Shown here one piece after another: positions 16,069-25,294 of a stretch of DNA of 64,000 nucleotides. The stretch is from Chloroflexota bacterium. Its GTDB lineage: Bacteria > Chloroflexota > Anaerolineae > Aggregatilineales > Phototrophicaceae. A model generated the notes under the pieces. It worked only from the letters and a program-made list of their open reading frames with translations. It made no database searches and was not told the DNA's origin. The translations under genes and the position numbers were made by a program. Every line of letters starts with the position of its first letter. The first letter of the stretch is position 1. The stretch is from positions 41,367 through 105,366 of the forward strand of contig WTGN01000045.1 in assembly GCA_011523545.1 (NCBI GenBank), written 5' to 3'.

Positions 16069-16500
16069 ATGCGCGTTTATCGCAACAAGAAGCTGCGCGC
16101 CTTGGGTATCGAGTTTGCCGCCCCGCGCGCGGGCGACGCCGGTTATGACCTCTTCGCCGTAGAAGGATGCCGCATCGAGCCGGGCCAGCGCGCCTTGCTG
16201 GAAACGGGCTTGCATATGGAGATTCCGGCCGGCTTTGTCGGTTTGGTAAAGGACCGCTCAAGCATGGCGGCGGCGGGACTGCACACGCTGGCCGGCGTCA
16301 TTGACAGCGCCTACCGAGGCGAGCTGAAGATCCTGCTGGTCAATCTGACGGACGACACTGTTCACTTCAGCGCCGGGCAAAAGATCGCGCAGTTGCTCAT
16401 CCTGCCCGTTACCAGCCCGGCCGTCGAATATGTGGACTCGCTTGACGATCTAAGCAGCACGGAGCGCGGCGCGGGCGGCTTCGGCTCGACGGGCGAATGA
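16069..16500 (+). CDS. dut: dUTP diphosphatase (dUTPase)
   Basis: Trimeric-type dUTPase that hydrolyses dUTP to dUMP and diphosphate, keeping uracil out of DNA and feeding dTMP synthesis. All five motifs are present in order: AGDAGYDLFA, KDRSSMAAAG, GVIDSAYRGEL, QKIAQLLI and ERGAGGFGSTG. The length of 143 residues is normal. ATG 16069 follows the glycosylase stop by two bases; ATG 16045, inside that gene, is a possible alternative. The pairing with a Mug-like glycosylase makes a plausible uracil-avoidance unit. Confidence 0.96.
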   Translation: MRVYRNKKLRALGIEFAAPRAGDAGYDLFAVEGCRIEPGQRALLETGLHMEIPAGFVGLVKDRSSMAAAGLHTLAGVIDSAYRGELKILLVNLTDDTVHFSAGQKIAQLLILPVTSPAVEYVDSLDDLSSTERGAGGFGSTGE

Positions 16501-16530
16501 CGTCAGGATCGATCTCCCGCGCCATCGGCC

Positions 16531-17223
16531 TTAGCGCTGCATTGCGCTGTCGCTATCGACGACGATCACCTGGCCCGATATGGACTTGGCGGCATCGGAG
16601 CATAGGTAGAGGGCCGCGCCAGCGATACTTGATTCCGCTCCTTCAGTCGACCCGGCGGCAATGCAGTTGACTCTGATGTGATGCGGCGCCAACTCGCGGG
16701 CTGCTTGTCTGGTCATGCCGATGATCGCCGCTTTGCTGGCGATATAGCCGATGCCTTGGGGCAGGGATGCCCTGCAAGCCTCGACCGCTGACAGGTTAAT
16801 CATGCTTCCGCCGCCTTCATCGGCCATGACCCGCCCGACCAACTGAGTGCAGAAAAACGCGCCGGTGATATTCACCTCGATCTGGCGGCGCCAATTCCAT
16901 TCGTCGACCGTCAGCATCGGTTCGGGGTGAAAGATGCCGGCCGCGTTGACGAGGATGTCCAGCCCGCCGAAAGCATCACGCGCGCGCTCGATCATGTTGG
17001 CCGTCTGGAATCGATTGGATATATCGGCGCCCAACGGGACCGCGCAGCCACCGTCCGCCCGAATGGCTTCAGCGACCGCGTCGGCGCGCTCGATATTGAG
17101 ATCGTTAACCGCAAGCGATGCGCCATTGGCGGCGAGGGCCAGCGCAATCGCCCGCCCGCTGCCGGCCCCGGCGCCAGTAACCAGCGCCGCCCGCCCGCTT
17201 AAGTCAGCCTGCAAGTTGGACAC
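16531..17223 (-). CDS. Short-chain dehydrogenase/reductase (SDR)
   Basis: Classical SDR of 230 residues. The cofactor loop is TGAGAGSGRAIA, the NAG-type motif is VNAAGIF, and the catalytic Ser...Tyr-x-x-x-Lys is seen as INLSAVEA followed by YIASKAA. An Asp in NDLNIERA after beta-2 points to NAD(H) rather than NADP(H). The segment between CIAAGSTEG and SIAGAALYLCSD is shorter than in most SDRs, so the substrate lid appears trimmed. Substrate unknown. It converges on dut and is followed upstream by ssb on the same strand. Confidence 0.9.
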   Translation of the reverse strand: MSNLQADLSGRAALVTGAGAGSGRAIALALAANGASLAVNDLNIERADAVAEAIRADGGCAVPLGADISNRFQTANMIERARDAFGGLDILVNAAGIFHPEPMLTVDEWNWRRQIEVNITGAFFCTQLVGRVMADEGGGSMINLSAVEACRASLPQGIGYIASKAAIIGMTRQAARELAPHHIRVNCIAAGSTEGAESSIAGAALYLCSDAAKSISGQVIVVDSDSAMQR

Positions 17224-17259
17224 GGCAAAAGGACTAGCGCAACCGCGAAAAGCGCCCGC

Positions 17260-17727
17260 CTAAAAGGGAATGTCATCGACCGATGTCGGCGCGTCCGGAT
17301 AATTCGAAGCGCGGTCATCGCGACGTTGGCTCTGCTGACCGCCACCGCGTTGCGCGCCGCCTCCGCTCCAGCCGCCGCCTTGGTCGCCGCTGTCGCCCCG
17401 GCCGCCCAGGAAGCGCACATCACGGGCCGTCAGATCAAGCGACGCCGCCGCTTCTCCATTGTTATTGACATATCCGCGCGCCTGGACATTGCCGACCACC
17501 ATGACCTGCCGGCCGCGCGACAAGTATTGATTGCAGGTTTCACCGAGCCCGCCCCAGGCGGCCACACGATACCAGGTCGTCCGTTCACGCTGTTCATTGG
17601 TATTGCGGTCCCGCCAGCGTTCGCTCACCGCGACGCTGAAGTTACATACCGCTTGCCCACTCTGTAAGTAACGCAGGTCAGGATCGCCGCCCAGATTGCC
17701 GACAATAATCGTTTGATGCCAAGACAT
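17260..17727 (-). CDS. ssb: Single-stranded DNA-binding protein
   Basis: Bacterial SSB of 155 residues. The N-terminal OB fold is clear: NLGGDPDLRYLQSGQAVCNF, TTWYRVAAWG, YLSRGRQVMVVGNVQARGY. A Gly/Gln/Arg-rich flexible tail follows and ends in DDIPF, the acidic tip that binds partner proteins in replication and repair. The start follows an AGGAGCGG ribosome site. It lies 23 bases after gatB on the same strand, an unusual pairing. Confidence 0.97.
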   Translation of the reverse strand: MSWHQTIIVGNLGGDPDLRYLQSGQAVCNFSVAVSERWRDRNTNEQRERTTWYRVAAWGGLGETCNQYLSRGRQVMVVGNVQARGYVNNNGEAAASLDLTARDVRFLGGRGDSGDQGGGWSGGGAQRGGGQQSQRRDDRASNYPDAPTSVDDIPF

Positions 17728-17750
17728 AATGGTCCGCTCCTGATAAACAT

Positions 17751-19211
17751 TTAGCCCGGTTTCATGCGCTCAAGCTTTTCCAAGAGTACGCTGCGCAGGA
17801 CCGCCGGGTCGCCCTTGCCGCGCATCCCGCCCATGATCTTGCCGAAGAGCGCGTTCAGCACTTTGTCGTTGCCGGCGAGATAGCGCTGCGCCATGTCGTC
17901 GTTGTCAGCGAGCGCCTTGTCCACCGCCGCCGCGATGACTGCCGGGTCGGAGACTTGCGCCAGCCCCTGCTCGTCCACGATAGCGCGGGCGCTGGCCCCG
18001 GTCGACCACATCGCCGGCAGCACTTTCTTGCGCGCCGTGTTCTGATTGATGGTACCTTGCTGCACCAGGCTCAACAAGCCGGCAAAAGCCTCGGCGCCGA
18101 TGGGAATGCCGTCGATGGCTTCGCGTTCGATTTCCTTCGCATTCATCAAGCGAAAGAGATCGGTGATCAACCAGTTGGCCGCTAATTTGGGATCGACGCC
18201 GGCGTCTACTATCGCCCTAAAATACTCGGCGACAGCGCGTTCCGCTGTCAGTACGCCGGCATCATAATTGCTCAATCCCAGATCGCCGACAAATTGCTTT
18301 TGCAGCTCGTCCGGCAGCGCCGGCAATCCCGCCGCGATTTCCGCCACCATTTCGCGGCTGACCTCAACTGCGGGCAGGTCCGGCTCCGGGAAGTAGCGAT
18401 ATTCGTCGGCGCGTTCCTTGTAGCGCTGGATGGTGATCCGTTGCCCGGCCTCGTCCCAGCCGAGCGTGGCCGGCTTCACCGAATCGCCCTCGCGATAGAG
18501 TTTGATCTGCCGCTTCACTTCATAGTCGATTGCTCTTGACATGTTGCGGATGCTGTTAAGATTCTTGATTTCAGTGCGTTCGCGCAACTCGGTATCGCGC
18601 TCATGCATCACGCTGACGTTCGCCTCAAAACGGAGCACGCCCTTGGACATGTCGCCGCTATTGACGCCGAGATAGCGCAGAATCGAGCGCAATTTGCGCG
18701 CGTAGGCTTCGGCTTCCGCGGCGCTGCCGATATCGGGTTCGGAGACGATTTCCAGCAAAGGCACGCCGGCGCGATTGTAATCGACCAGGCTGCCGCCCGC
18801 GATATGTGAAAGTTTGCCGGTGTCCTCTTCCATGTGGGCGCGGCGCACGCGGATGCGCTTGCTGGCGCCGTCTTCGAGCTCAATGTTGATGTAGCCATTG
18901 ATGGCCAGCGGCCGGTCGAACTGGCTGATTTGATAGCCCTTGGGCAGGTCGGGGTAGAAGTAATTTTTGCGCGCGAACTGGTTGACCGGCGGGATCTCGC
19001 AATTGAGCGCCAAGCCAACCATGATGCCATATTCCATCGCCCGCATGTTGATGACCGGCAGCGTCCCGGGCATGCCCAGCGACAGTGCGTCGACGGCGGA
19101 GTTGGGCTTGGCTTCGACGCTGTCGACGACCGGGCAACTGCTGAACATTTTGCTCTCGGTTTCCATCTCGGCGTGGACTTCCAGGCCGATCACCGTTTTC
19201 CACTCGCTCAT
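17751..19211 (-). CDS. gatB: Aspartyl/glutamyl-tRNA amidotransferase subunit B
   Basis: GatB of the GatCAB complex, which converts Glu-tRNA(Gln) and Asp-tRNA(Asn) to the amidated forms. It begins MSEWKTVIGLEVHAEM, has the family segments SCPVVDSVEAKPNSAVDALSLG and KNYFYPDLPKGYQISQF, and ends with the YqeY/GatB tail domain (IMGGMRGKGDP). About 486 residues, full length. The track ORF runs to 19259; ATG 19211 matches the usual GatB N-terminus, with ATG 19223 also possible. gatA and gatC are not in this window. Confidence 0.95.
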   Translation of the reverse strand: MSEWKTVIGLEVHAEMETESKMFSSCPVVDSVEAKPNSAVDALSLGMPGTLPVINMRAMEYGIMVGLALNCEIPPVNQFARKNYFYPDLPKGYQISQFDRPLAINGYINIELEDGASKRIRVRRAHMEEDTGKLSHIAGGSLVDYNRAGVPLLEIVSEPDIGSAAEAEAYARKLRSILRYLGVNSGDMSKGVLRFEANVSVMHERDTELRERTEIKNLNSIRNMSRAIDYEVKRQIKLYREGDSVKPATLGWDEAGQRITIQRYKERADEYRYFPEPDLPAVEVSREMVAEIAAGLPALPDELQKQFVGDLGLSNYDAGVLTAERAVAEYFRAIVDAGVDPKLAANWLITDLFRLMNAKEIEREAIDGIPIGAEAFAGLLSLVQQGTINQNTARKKVLPAMWSTGASARAIVDEQGLAQVSDPAVIAAAVDKALADNDDMAQRYLAGNDKVLNALFGKIMGGMRGKGDPAVLRSVLLEKLERMKPG

Positions 19212-19387
19212 CGAAGCGTCCATGGCCCGCGCTCGGTACAGTGGACTAATCTGACACAAAAGCGCAGTTTTGAAAAGGTGCGTAAATCTGATTCTGGCAA
19301 TTGCCCGCCGCCACTTCTGGCGCTGACGGCAGCCTGGATGCCGGCGGTCAAGAGAAACCCCGGCGCGGGAGCCGGGCTGTGGCGCGA

Positions 19388-20584
19388 TCAGGCGGCGAAC
19401 TCGCCTGCTCTGGCTCGTTCGGTGAAGCCATGCGCCGCCAGGAAGCGCTCCAGCCGCGCGAGCGCCTCGCGAATGTTCGCTTCGCTGGTGGCGTAGCTGG
19501 CGCGGACGAACCCGCGGCCGCTTTCGCCAAAGGCGCTGCCCGGGATCAGGGCGAGCCGCTCGCTCCGCAGCAGCTCTTCGCAGAAGGTCTCGTCGTCCAT
19601 GCCCGTTGCGGCGATGCTGGGGAAGGCGTAGAAAGCGCCGCGCGGTTCAAAGCAGGTGAGGCCGAGCCGATTGAAGCCGTCGACGATAAGCCGGCGCCGC
19701 CGATCGTATTCCTGACGCATCGCTTCGACATCGCTTTCCCCATGCAGGATCGCCTGCAGCGCAGCCACCTGGCCGGTGGTCGGCGCCGACATGATCAGGT
19801 ACTGGTGTATCTTGTACATCGCTTCGGTGAAGGGCGCTGGCGCGCTGACATAGCCGATGCGCCAACCGGTCATGGCGTAGGATTTGCTCATGCCGCTCAG
19901 CACGATGGTGCGCTCATACATATTGGGCAACGATGCGAAATTGATATGCTCAATGCCGTAGACGAGCCGTTCATAGATCTCATCGGAAATGACAACCAGG
20001 TCGTGCTTCTCAGCGATATCAGCGACCTGCAGCAAGTGTTCGCGCGTCAGCGCCGCGCCGGTCGGGTTGCTGGGATAACTGATCAGGATCGCTTTGCTGC
20101 GCGGCGTGATTCTCGCTTCGAGCGCGGGCCCGGTGATCTGGAAGTCGTCTGCGGCCGATGTCGGCGCCATGACCGGCACGCCGCCGGCCGTCTCAACAAG
20201 CGCCGGATTGGCGACGAAACAAGGCTCGACAACCAGCACCTCGTCGCCGGGGTCCAGCAGGACCTTGAGCGCAAGATACAGCGCTTCGCTGACGCCGACC
20301 GTAACCAGCACCTCGGCGTCGGGCGAATACCGCAAGCCGTAGCGCCGCTCAATCTGAGCCGCGATCGCCGCCCGCAATTCGTAATTGCCCGCGTTTGAGG
20401 TATAACCAGTGAGCCCCTGGCGCAGACTTTCAACGCCCGCTTCAACAATATGCGCCGGTGTCACAAAGTCCGGCTCGCCGATGCCGAGCGTGACCACATC
20501 GTCCATGGTGGCGGCGATATCAAAGTAGCGGCGGATGCCCGACGGGCGCAACTTTTGCGCGCTTCTGGAAAGGTAGCGACTCAT
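19388..20584 (-). CDS. Class I/II PLP-dependent aminotransferase
   Basis: Fold type I aminotransferase of 398 residues. The N-terminal segment LGIGEPDFVTPAHI, the PLP phosphate-binding GVSEALYLAL, SYPSNPTGAALT, DEIYERLVYG and the Schiff-base Lys in SGMSKSYAMTGWRIGY are all present, as is the C-terminal Arg region FVRASYA. It resembles aspartate/aromatic and alanine aminotransferases; exact substrates cannot be fixed. ATG 20584 has GGAG at a good distance; the track start at 20650 is too early. Confidence 0.93.
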   Translation of the reverse strand: MSRYLSRSAQKLRPSGIRRYFDIAATMDDVVTLGIGEPDFVTPAHIVEAGVESLRQGLTGYTSNAGNYELRAAIAAQIERRYGLRYSPDAEVLVTVGVSEALYLALKVLLDPGDEVLVVEPCFVANPALVETAGGVPVMAPTSAADDFQITGPALEARITPRSKAILISYPSNPTGAALTREHLLQVADIAEKHDLVVISDEIYERLVYGIEHINFASLPNMYERTIVLSGMSKSYAMTGWRIGYVSAPAPFTEAMYKIHQYLIMSAPTTGQVAALQAILHGESDVEAMRQEYDRRRRLIVDGFNRLGLTCFEPRGAFYAFPSIAATGMDDETFCEELLRSERLALIPGSAFGESGRGFVRASYATSEANIREALARLERFLAAHGFTERARAGEFAA

Positions 20585-20836
20585 TAATGCTGTCTCCTTG
20601 AGAACGGTAGCCCCATTCTTTGTATCACAATATCGCGCGAGGAGCATCACACAGCTTTGTTCAATTGCGACGGCCGAATTTCTACAGAGTGTATGAGGTA
20701 TTCGACTTTAATCGCTTGCTTCAGCACTGAATTCGCCCATTTTGTAGGATGAGCCGGGGCGGCGCCGGCAGCGAGATTGAAATCATGTCATAAGATTTAT
20801 TAATAGGCAGTCAATTCAGCAAGGAGGCGCTTGATC

Positions 20837-21634
20837 ATGAGCTTGCCGTCATTCGCATCTCTGGCAAACTGGGAAAAGACGCGCGATAGCTTGCATCAGA
20901 TTGCGCAGGTGGTCGGGGCGATAGGCGCCGCTTGCGCCGATCCTCTGCCGAACGAGCTTCACTTCAGCCTGGATGTATCGACCCGGGCCCTTTCTACGAG
21001 GGAAATGCAATTTGGCGGTGAACTGCGTTTCGAATTCGATACGCTGCAGCTCTGTTATGTTCGTGGCGGCAATGAGGCCTTCAGGCTTGATGCGCCCGGC
21101 CACTCGCAGCTGTCGCTCATGCGCCGCCTGCTCGCCAGCTTCGACGAATGCGGATACACCGTTCAGCCGTCGATGAAACATATCAGCGCCGGGCAGGCCT
21201 TCGAAATCGACCGCGAGTTGGCGTCCGTCTTTGCCTCGGCGCTTGATGCCGTCTTCACCGCCTTGGCAAGATTCCGCGCCAAGCTGAACGGTACAATGAC
21301 GCCGCTGGTGCTTTGGCCGCATCACTTTGATCTGGCCTTCATTTGCTTTGTCACGGCCGAGGCCGATGAACACAGCGCCCCGCAAACTTCTTACGGCTTC
21401 GCTCCCTATAGCCCGGGCTTGGAGAAACCCTATTTCTACGCCTATGCCTGGTCGGCGTCGACCGGTTATCTGCGATTGCCAGTCGAGGCGCCAGCGCAGG
21501 CCCTGAATGGAGCGTACACCGGCTTGTACGCGGCCTACGATGACCTGCGCGACCGGCCGGATTTCAACGGCGTTGTTGAGAAGATGCTGTTGCGCTATCA
21601 TCAGCTGGCGGCGTCTGGCTTGTCTCAGGCCTGA
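20837..21634 (+). CDS. DUF5996 family protein
   Basis: A 265-residue protein with landmarks I associate with DUF5996: an early W-x-x-T-R-D-S/T-L-H segment (NWEKTRDSLHQIAQVVG), a LDVSTRALST strand, FEFDTLQLCYV and the later LWPHHFDLA. Function in this family is unknown. No signal peptide or membrane segment. ATG 20837 is nine bases after AAGGAGG; the TTG at 20831 is less likely. Confidence 0.72.
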   Translation: MSLPSFASLANWEKTRDSLHQIAQVVGAIGAACADPLPNELHFSLDVSTRALSTREMQFGGELRFEFDTLQLCYVRGGNEAFRLDAPGHSQLSLMRRLLASFDECGYTVQPSMKHISAGQAFEIDRELASVFASALDAVFTALARFRAKLNGTMTPLVLWPHHFDLAFICFVTAEADEHSAPQTSYGFAPYSPGLEKPYFYAYAWSASTGYLRLPVEAPAQALNGAYTGLYAAYDDLRDRPDFNGVVEKMLLRYHQLAASGLSQA

Positions 21635-21907
21635 GCGGTCCGGTGAGCGGCGCAAGCGAAACAGGGCATGCCCGAAACATGATGTTGACGAGCGTTTCCA
21701 TGACCTGCACCGACAAATTGCAGGCAAGATGAACAGACATTTGCTGGCGCGCGTAGTATAGATAGAAGCGACTGCCAATACTGGCGAATGAAAAGGAACT
21801 TGGCAAAGCCTGCCGGAATCGTCTAAACTATGTTATTGTAGTGGCAAGCGCAGAATGTACCTGGGCGCCGCGCAATTGGCCATACTGCGTCAACACAGAG
21901 GGTTGAA

Positions 21908-22165
21908 ATGAGCGAAGAGAGCAAGAATCCCAACGACAGCCTGGATGAAAACCTGAACGATACGCCGGCGGATGAAATGGGCGACCGGCTGGAGCGCCTT
22001 GGCGGTGAACCGGCGCCGGCGATCACCCCGGAAGAATTCGAGCGGCTGCAGAAGGCTGGGCAAGTCCATATCGATTCGCGCGGACGCGTTCGGACTGCGC
22101 GACGGACGGGCGCGGAAGCTGGCGTGTCACTGCGCAAACGGCGCGCCTGGTATGCAAGCGCCTGA
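21908..22165 (+). CDS. Small acidic hypothetical protein
   Basis: An 85-residue protein whose first half is strongly acidic (Asp, Glu, Asn) and probably flexible. ITPEEFERLQKAGQVHID may be a short helix-strand unit, and the tail is basic (RGRVRTARR, LRKRR). The codon pattern fits local genes and a GAGGG site precedes the ATG. No family recognised. The long opposite-strand ORF over it looks like a shadow. Confidence 0.55.
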   Translation: MSEESKNPNDSLDENLNDTPADEMGDRLERLGGEPAPAITPEEFERLQKAGQVHIDSRGRVRTARRTGAEAGVSLRKRRAWYASA

Positions 22166-22394
22166 CACCGTCCCGTCGCAGGACTGCTGAGCGCCTTCTT
22201 CACCAGCCCTTGCGCGCGCAGGCGGGCGGTTTCCCACGCTTGGCGCCGCATACAATTGCCCCTAAGGGAAATACGACACGGGATCATCGGCCGCGCTTAG
22301 CCGGACGCATGCTCTCGGCTCTTGAAACAGCGTGCCTCGCTTCAGCTTCGGATCTGTCGCATGTCACCTGGAATCATGGAGATCCGCGTTCGCG

Positions 22395-23066
22395 ATGATG
22401 GCTCGCCTGATTAACTTTGATCACGTCAGCCAGGCCCTGGCGCTGCCGGGTTTTGATACGGCGGCCGCCCGGCAAATCATGGCGCCGGCGCCACGCGGCT
22501 GGCAAAAGCGCAAAAGCCCACCAAGCCCGGCGGCCGTCCTGATTTTGATAACCGCTGCTGACGACGATCGCCTCCAGACTGTCTTGACCTTGCGCAACGC
22601 CGGCCTGCGCGGGCACAGCGGTCAAGTCAGCTTTCCCGGCGGGCGTCAGGATCCGCAAGACGAGAGCTTGCAGCAGACCGCCCTGCGCGAAACCTGCGAG
22701 GAGATTGGAATCTGTGGCGAGCAAGCGTCGATACTGGGGCAACTGCCGCAGTTTTATATTCCCGCCTCGCATCACGATGTCTATCCCATTGTCGCCGCTG
22801 GCGTCGGCATGCTTGCGCTCCGGCCTAATCCGGCGGAAGTGGCGGAAGTCTTCTGCTTCGCGCTGGAGGACCTCCTGCAGCCGCGCTTCAAATCCGTCGA
22901 GCAGCGTGTAATCCAAGGCGTCAAAGTGCGCGTGCCCTATTATGATGTTGCTGGCCACAAGGTCTGGGGCGCGACGGCTATGCTGCTCAGCGAATTGGAA
23001 GGGCGCCTGCGACATGTATTGCCGAAGCGCGTCCTGCTGGCATTGCGCGAGCGCGTTGACGACTAG
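22395..23066 (+). CDS. Nudix hydrolase, CoA-pyrophosphatase-like
   Basis: A Nudix-fold hydrolase of about 223 residues. The Nudix box GGRQDPQDESLQQTALRETC followed by EEIGI fits G-x5-E-x7-R-E-U-x-E-E-x-G-U. Just before it, LRGHSGQVSFPGG is the extra motif of the CoA-diphosphatase (NudL/YeaB) subgroup, which cleaves CoA and its derivatives. The start at 22395 is chosen because the residues before it in the track ORF look non-coding; ATG 22398 is equivalent. Confidence 0.88.
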   Translation: MMARLINFDHVSQALALPGFDTAAARQIMAPAPRGWQKRKSPPSPAAVLILITAADDDRLQTVLTLRNAGLRGHSGQVSFPGGRQDPQDESLQQTALRETCEEIGICGEQASILGQLPQFYIPASHHDVYPIVAAGVGMLALRPNPAEVAEVFCFALEDLLQPRFKSVEQRVIQGVKVRVPYYDVAGHKVWGATAMLLSELEGRLRHVLPKRVLLALRERVDD

Positions 23067-23214
23067 ATCGCGGCCCTGATCTTGACAGTCGACGATCTGG
23101 CAATCGGGACCAGGTCTTGGCGCTTGTCTACATTGGGCAGGATTGCTATGCTTAGGTCATCAGAATACGCGGGCGAAAATTGAATTCTCGGCCTTTGCCC
23201 GCCAGTAGACATTC

Positions 23215-24381
23215 ATGGATAGCATCCTCACAGGCATTCCCATATTGGCGGTAGGCCCTGCCGCTGGCGGCGCCGGCGAATGGGGCACGCTTGGCGCTTA
23301 TGTCATCATGGCCCTGGGCCTCTCCTTCCTCTGCTCCATTTGGGAAGCGGCCATGCTGTCGACGCCGGTCTCGCATATTGAATTGCTGGTCCAGCAAGGC
23401 AAAAAGTCGGGACTCATCATGCAAGGTCTGCGGCAAAATGTGGAGCACCCCATCGCCGCGATTCTGACGCTGAACACCATCGCGCATACGGTCGGGGCGG
23501 CTGGCGCCGGCGCAGAAGCCACCGCGATATTCGGCAGTCAATTCCAGGGCCTCATTTTTGCCATATTGACACTGCTGATTTTGGTGTTTTCCGAGATTAT
23601 CCCGAAGACGCTTGGCGCCGTCTATGCCAAAGCGCTCACGCCATTTACCGCTCATTCATTGCGGATTCTGCTGCAAATCTTCAAGCCCGCCGTCTTCGCC
23701 TTTGACTTCTTCACCCGCGCGATGCGGCCGAGCGAAGAGCCGCCGACCGTGACCCGCTCCGAGCTGCAAGTGATGGCGCGGATCAGCGCCGAAGAGGGCG
23801 GCATTCAAGAGCGCGAAAACCGCATCGTCGCCAACTTGCTGCAGCTTGCCGATGTGCAGGTGGAAACGATCATGACGCCGCGCACGGTCGTGGTGATGTT
23901 TCAGGAAGAACAGACCGTCGGCGAGGTCATGCGCTCCTACCGCTTTCTGCCCTTTTCGCGCATCCCCGTTTATGCCGAATCGGCTGACGACGTCCAGGGT
24001 TACGTGCTGCGTCACGAGATTTACCGGCGGGCGGCGGCCGATGAACATGACGTAAAGCTGCGGGACATCGCCCGGCGCTTGGACGTGGTGCCGGAAACCA
24101 ATTCGGTGGCGCAAGTGCTTGATGAATTCATCAGAAAGCAAGATCATATATTCCTGGTCATTGATGAATATGGCGGCACGGCTGGCTTGATCACGCTGGA
24201 GGACACCGTCGAGACCCTGCTCGGCATCGAAATCCTTGATGAATTGGACCGAGTCGCGGATCTGCGGCAGTTGGCGCAGCGCCGCTATCAAAGCCAGATC
24301 GAGCTGCTGGAACAGATGGAGCGGGTTCAAGAGACGCCGCCGGGCTCGCCCGACCCGACCGATCCGGACCGAGAGGAATGA
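23215..24381 (+). CDS. CNNM/HlyC-type membrane protein with CBS pair
   Basis: A 388-residue member of the hemolysin-C/CNNM (DUF21) family, probably linked to divalent-cation (Mg or Co) export or sensing. Three or four hydrophobic segments fill residues 20-165, including the family signatures NTIAHTVGAAGAGA and FSEIIPKTLGA. A CBS pair follows: IMTPRTVVVMFQEEQ, LPFSRIPVY, LVIDEYGGTAGLITLEDTVE. The final CorC_HlyC domain of longer relatives is absent, leaving a short acidic tail. Its stop overlaps the AlkA-like start by 4 bases (ATGA). Confidence 0.9.
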   Translation: MDSILTGIPILAVGPAAGGAGEWGTLGAYVIMALGLSFLCSIWEAAMLSTPVSHIELLVQQGKKSGLIMQGLRQNVEHPIAAILTLNTIAHTVGAAGAGAEATAIFGSQFQGLIFAILTLLILVFSEIIPKTLGAVYAKALTPFTAHSLRILLQIFKPAVFAFDFFTRAMRPSEEPPTVTRSELQVMARISAEEGGIQERENRIVANLLQLADVQVETIMTPRTVVVMFQEEQTVGEVMRSYRFLPFSRIPVYAESADDVQGYVLRHEIYRRAAADEHDVKLRDIARRLDVVPETNSVAQVLDEFIRKQDHIFLVIDEYGGTAGLITLEDTVETLLGIEILDELDRVADLRQLAQRRYQSQIELLEQMERVQETPPGSPDPTDPDREE

Positions 24382-25277
24382 GGAAGCTCCTCCTTCCTCT
24401 GCCTGCCCACAGCTACAGATTCGAATTGCTGCTGGCATTCGTCAGGCGCATTGCCCATCCGGCGCGCCTTGTCGTGCAGGATGGCGCTCTTTGGCGCTTC
24501 ACCGGCGGGCGGCTCTTGTCTTATCGTCAGGCGGGCGAGGCGATTACAGTCTGCGGCGACGGCTGGAACGCCGAAGACGCCGCGGCCATCGAGGGCAAAT
24601 CTCGACATTGCCTGGGTTTTTGCCATGATCTGACGGCGTTTTACGAATATGCCCGAGGGGATGACCGCCTGTGGCGCGTCATCGAACCTGTGTATGGCGC
24701 CCCGCTATTCTGTACCGAGACCGTCTTTGAGGCGCTTGTCACGCTGATCATCGAACAGCATATCAGCTGGAAGACCGCCATGCGCGCGCAGCAAACGCTG
24801 ATGCAAATCTATGACGATGGCGCCAAGGTCGGCCGGGCGACGGTCTACGATTTCCCCATGCCGCGGCAGTTGGCCAGCGCGGCGCCTGCGGATTTGAAGC
24901 CCCTGAAAATAACCAACCGTCGCATCGACATGATCATTGACATCGCATCGGCGGTCTCATCTGGCGAACTTGATCTGGAGTCGCTCGCCGCGTTGGATCC
25001 ACAGGCGGCTTATGAGCGCTTGCTGGCGATCAAGGGCGTCGGCCACTGGACCGCCAACAATACGCTGGGGCGGGCGCTGGGCTTGTACCCGGCCATGAGC
25101 CAGAATGATGTCGCTTTGCAAGCCGCCATCGCTCACTACTTTCACGACGACGCCCGTTTGAAGAGCGCGCAGATTGTTCTGGATACCTTGGGCGAATACG
25201 GAGAGTTTGCCGGTTTGGCCGGCCATTTTACGCTGCTGCGCTGGGTGCTTGACCGCTATCCGCCGATCTCGCATTAG
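24378..25277 (+). CDS. alkA: DNA-3-methyladenine glycosylase II-like (HhH-GPD)
   Basis: An AlkA-like base-excision glycosylase of 299 residues that would remove alkylated purines from DNA. The helix-hairpin-helix is LLAIKGVGHWTANN and the catalytic Asp is in LYPAMSQNDVALQ, the expected spacing after the hairpin. The segment FEALVTLIIEQHISWKTAM is typical of the AlkA/HhH-GPD core. The N-terminal 90 residues match the AlkA_N position. Translationally coupled to the CNNM gene, although no functional link is evident. Confidence 0.87.
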   Translation: MRKLLLPLPAHSYRFELLLAFVRRIAHPARLVVQDGALWRFTGGRLLSYRQAGEAITVCGDGWNAEDAAAIEGKSRHCLGFCHDLTAFYEYARGDDRLWRVIEPVYGAPLFCTETVFEALVTLIIEQHISWKTAMRAQQTLMQIYDDGAKVGRATVYDFPMPRQLASAAPADLKPLKITNRRIDMIIDIASAVSSGELDLESLAALDPQAAYERLLAIKGVGHWTANNTLGRALGLYPAMSQNDVALQAAIAHYFHDDARLKSAQIVLDTLGEYGEFAGLAGHFTLLRWVLDRYPPISH

Positions 25278-25294
25278 CGCGGGCTGAAGCCGCC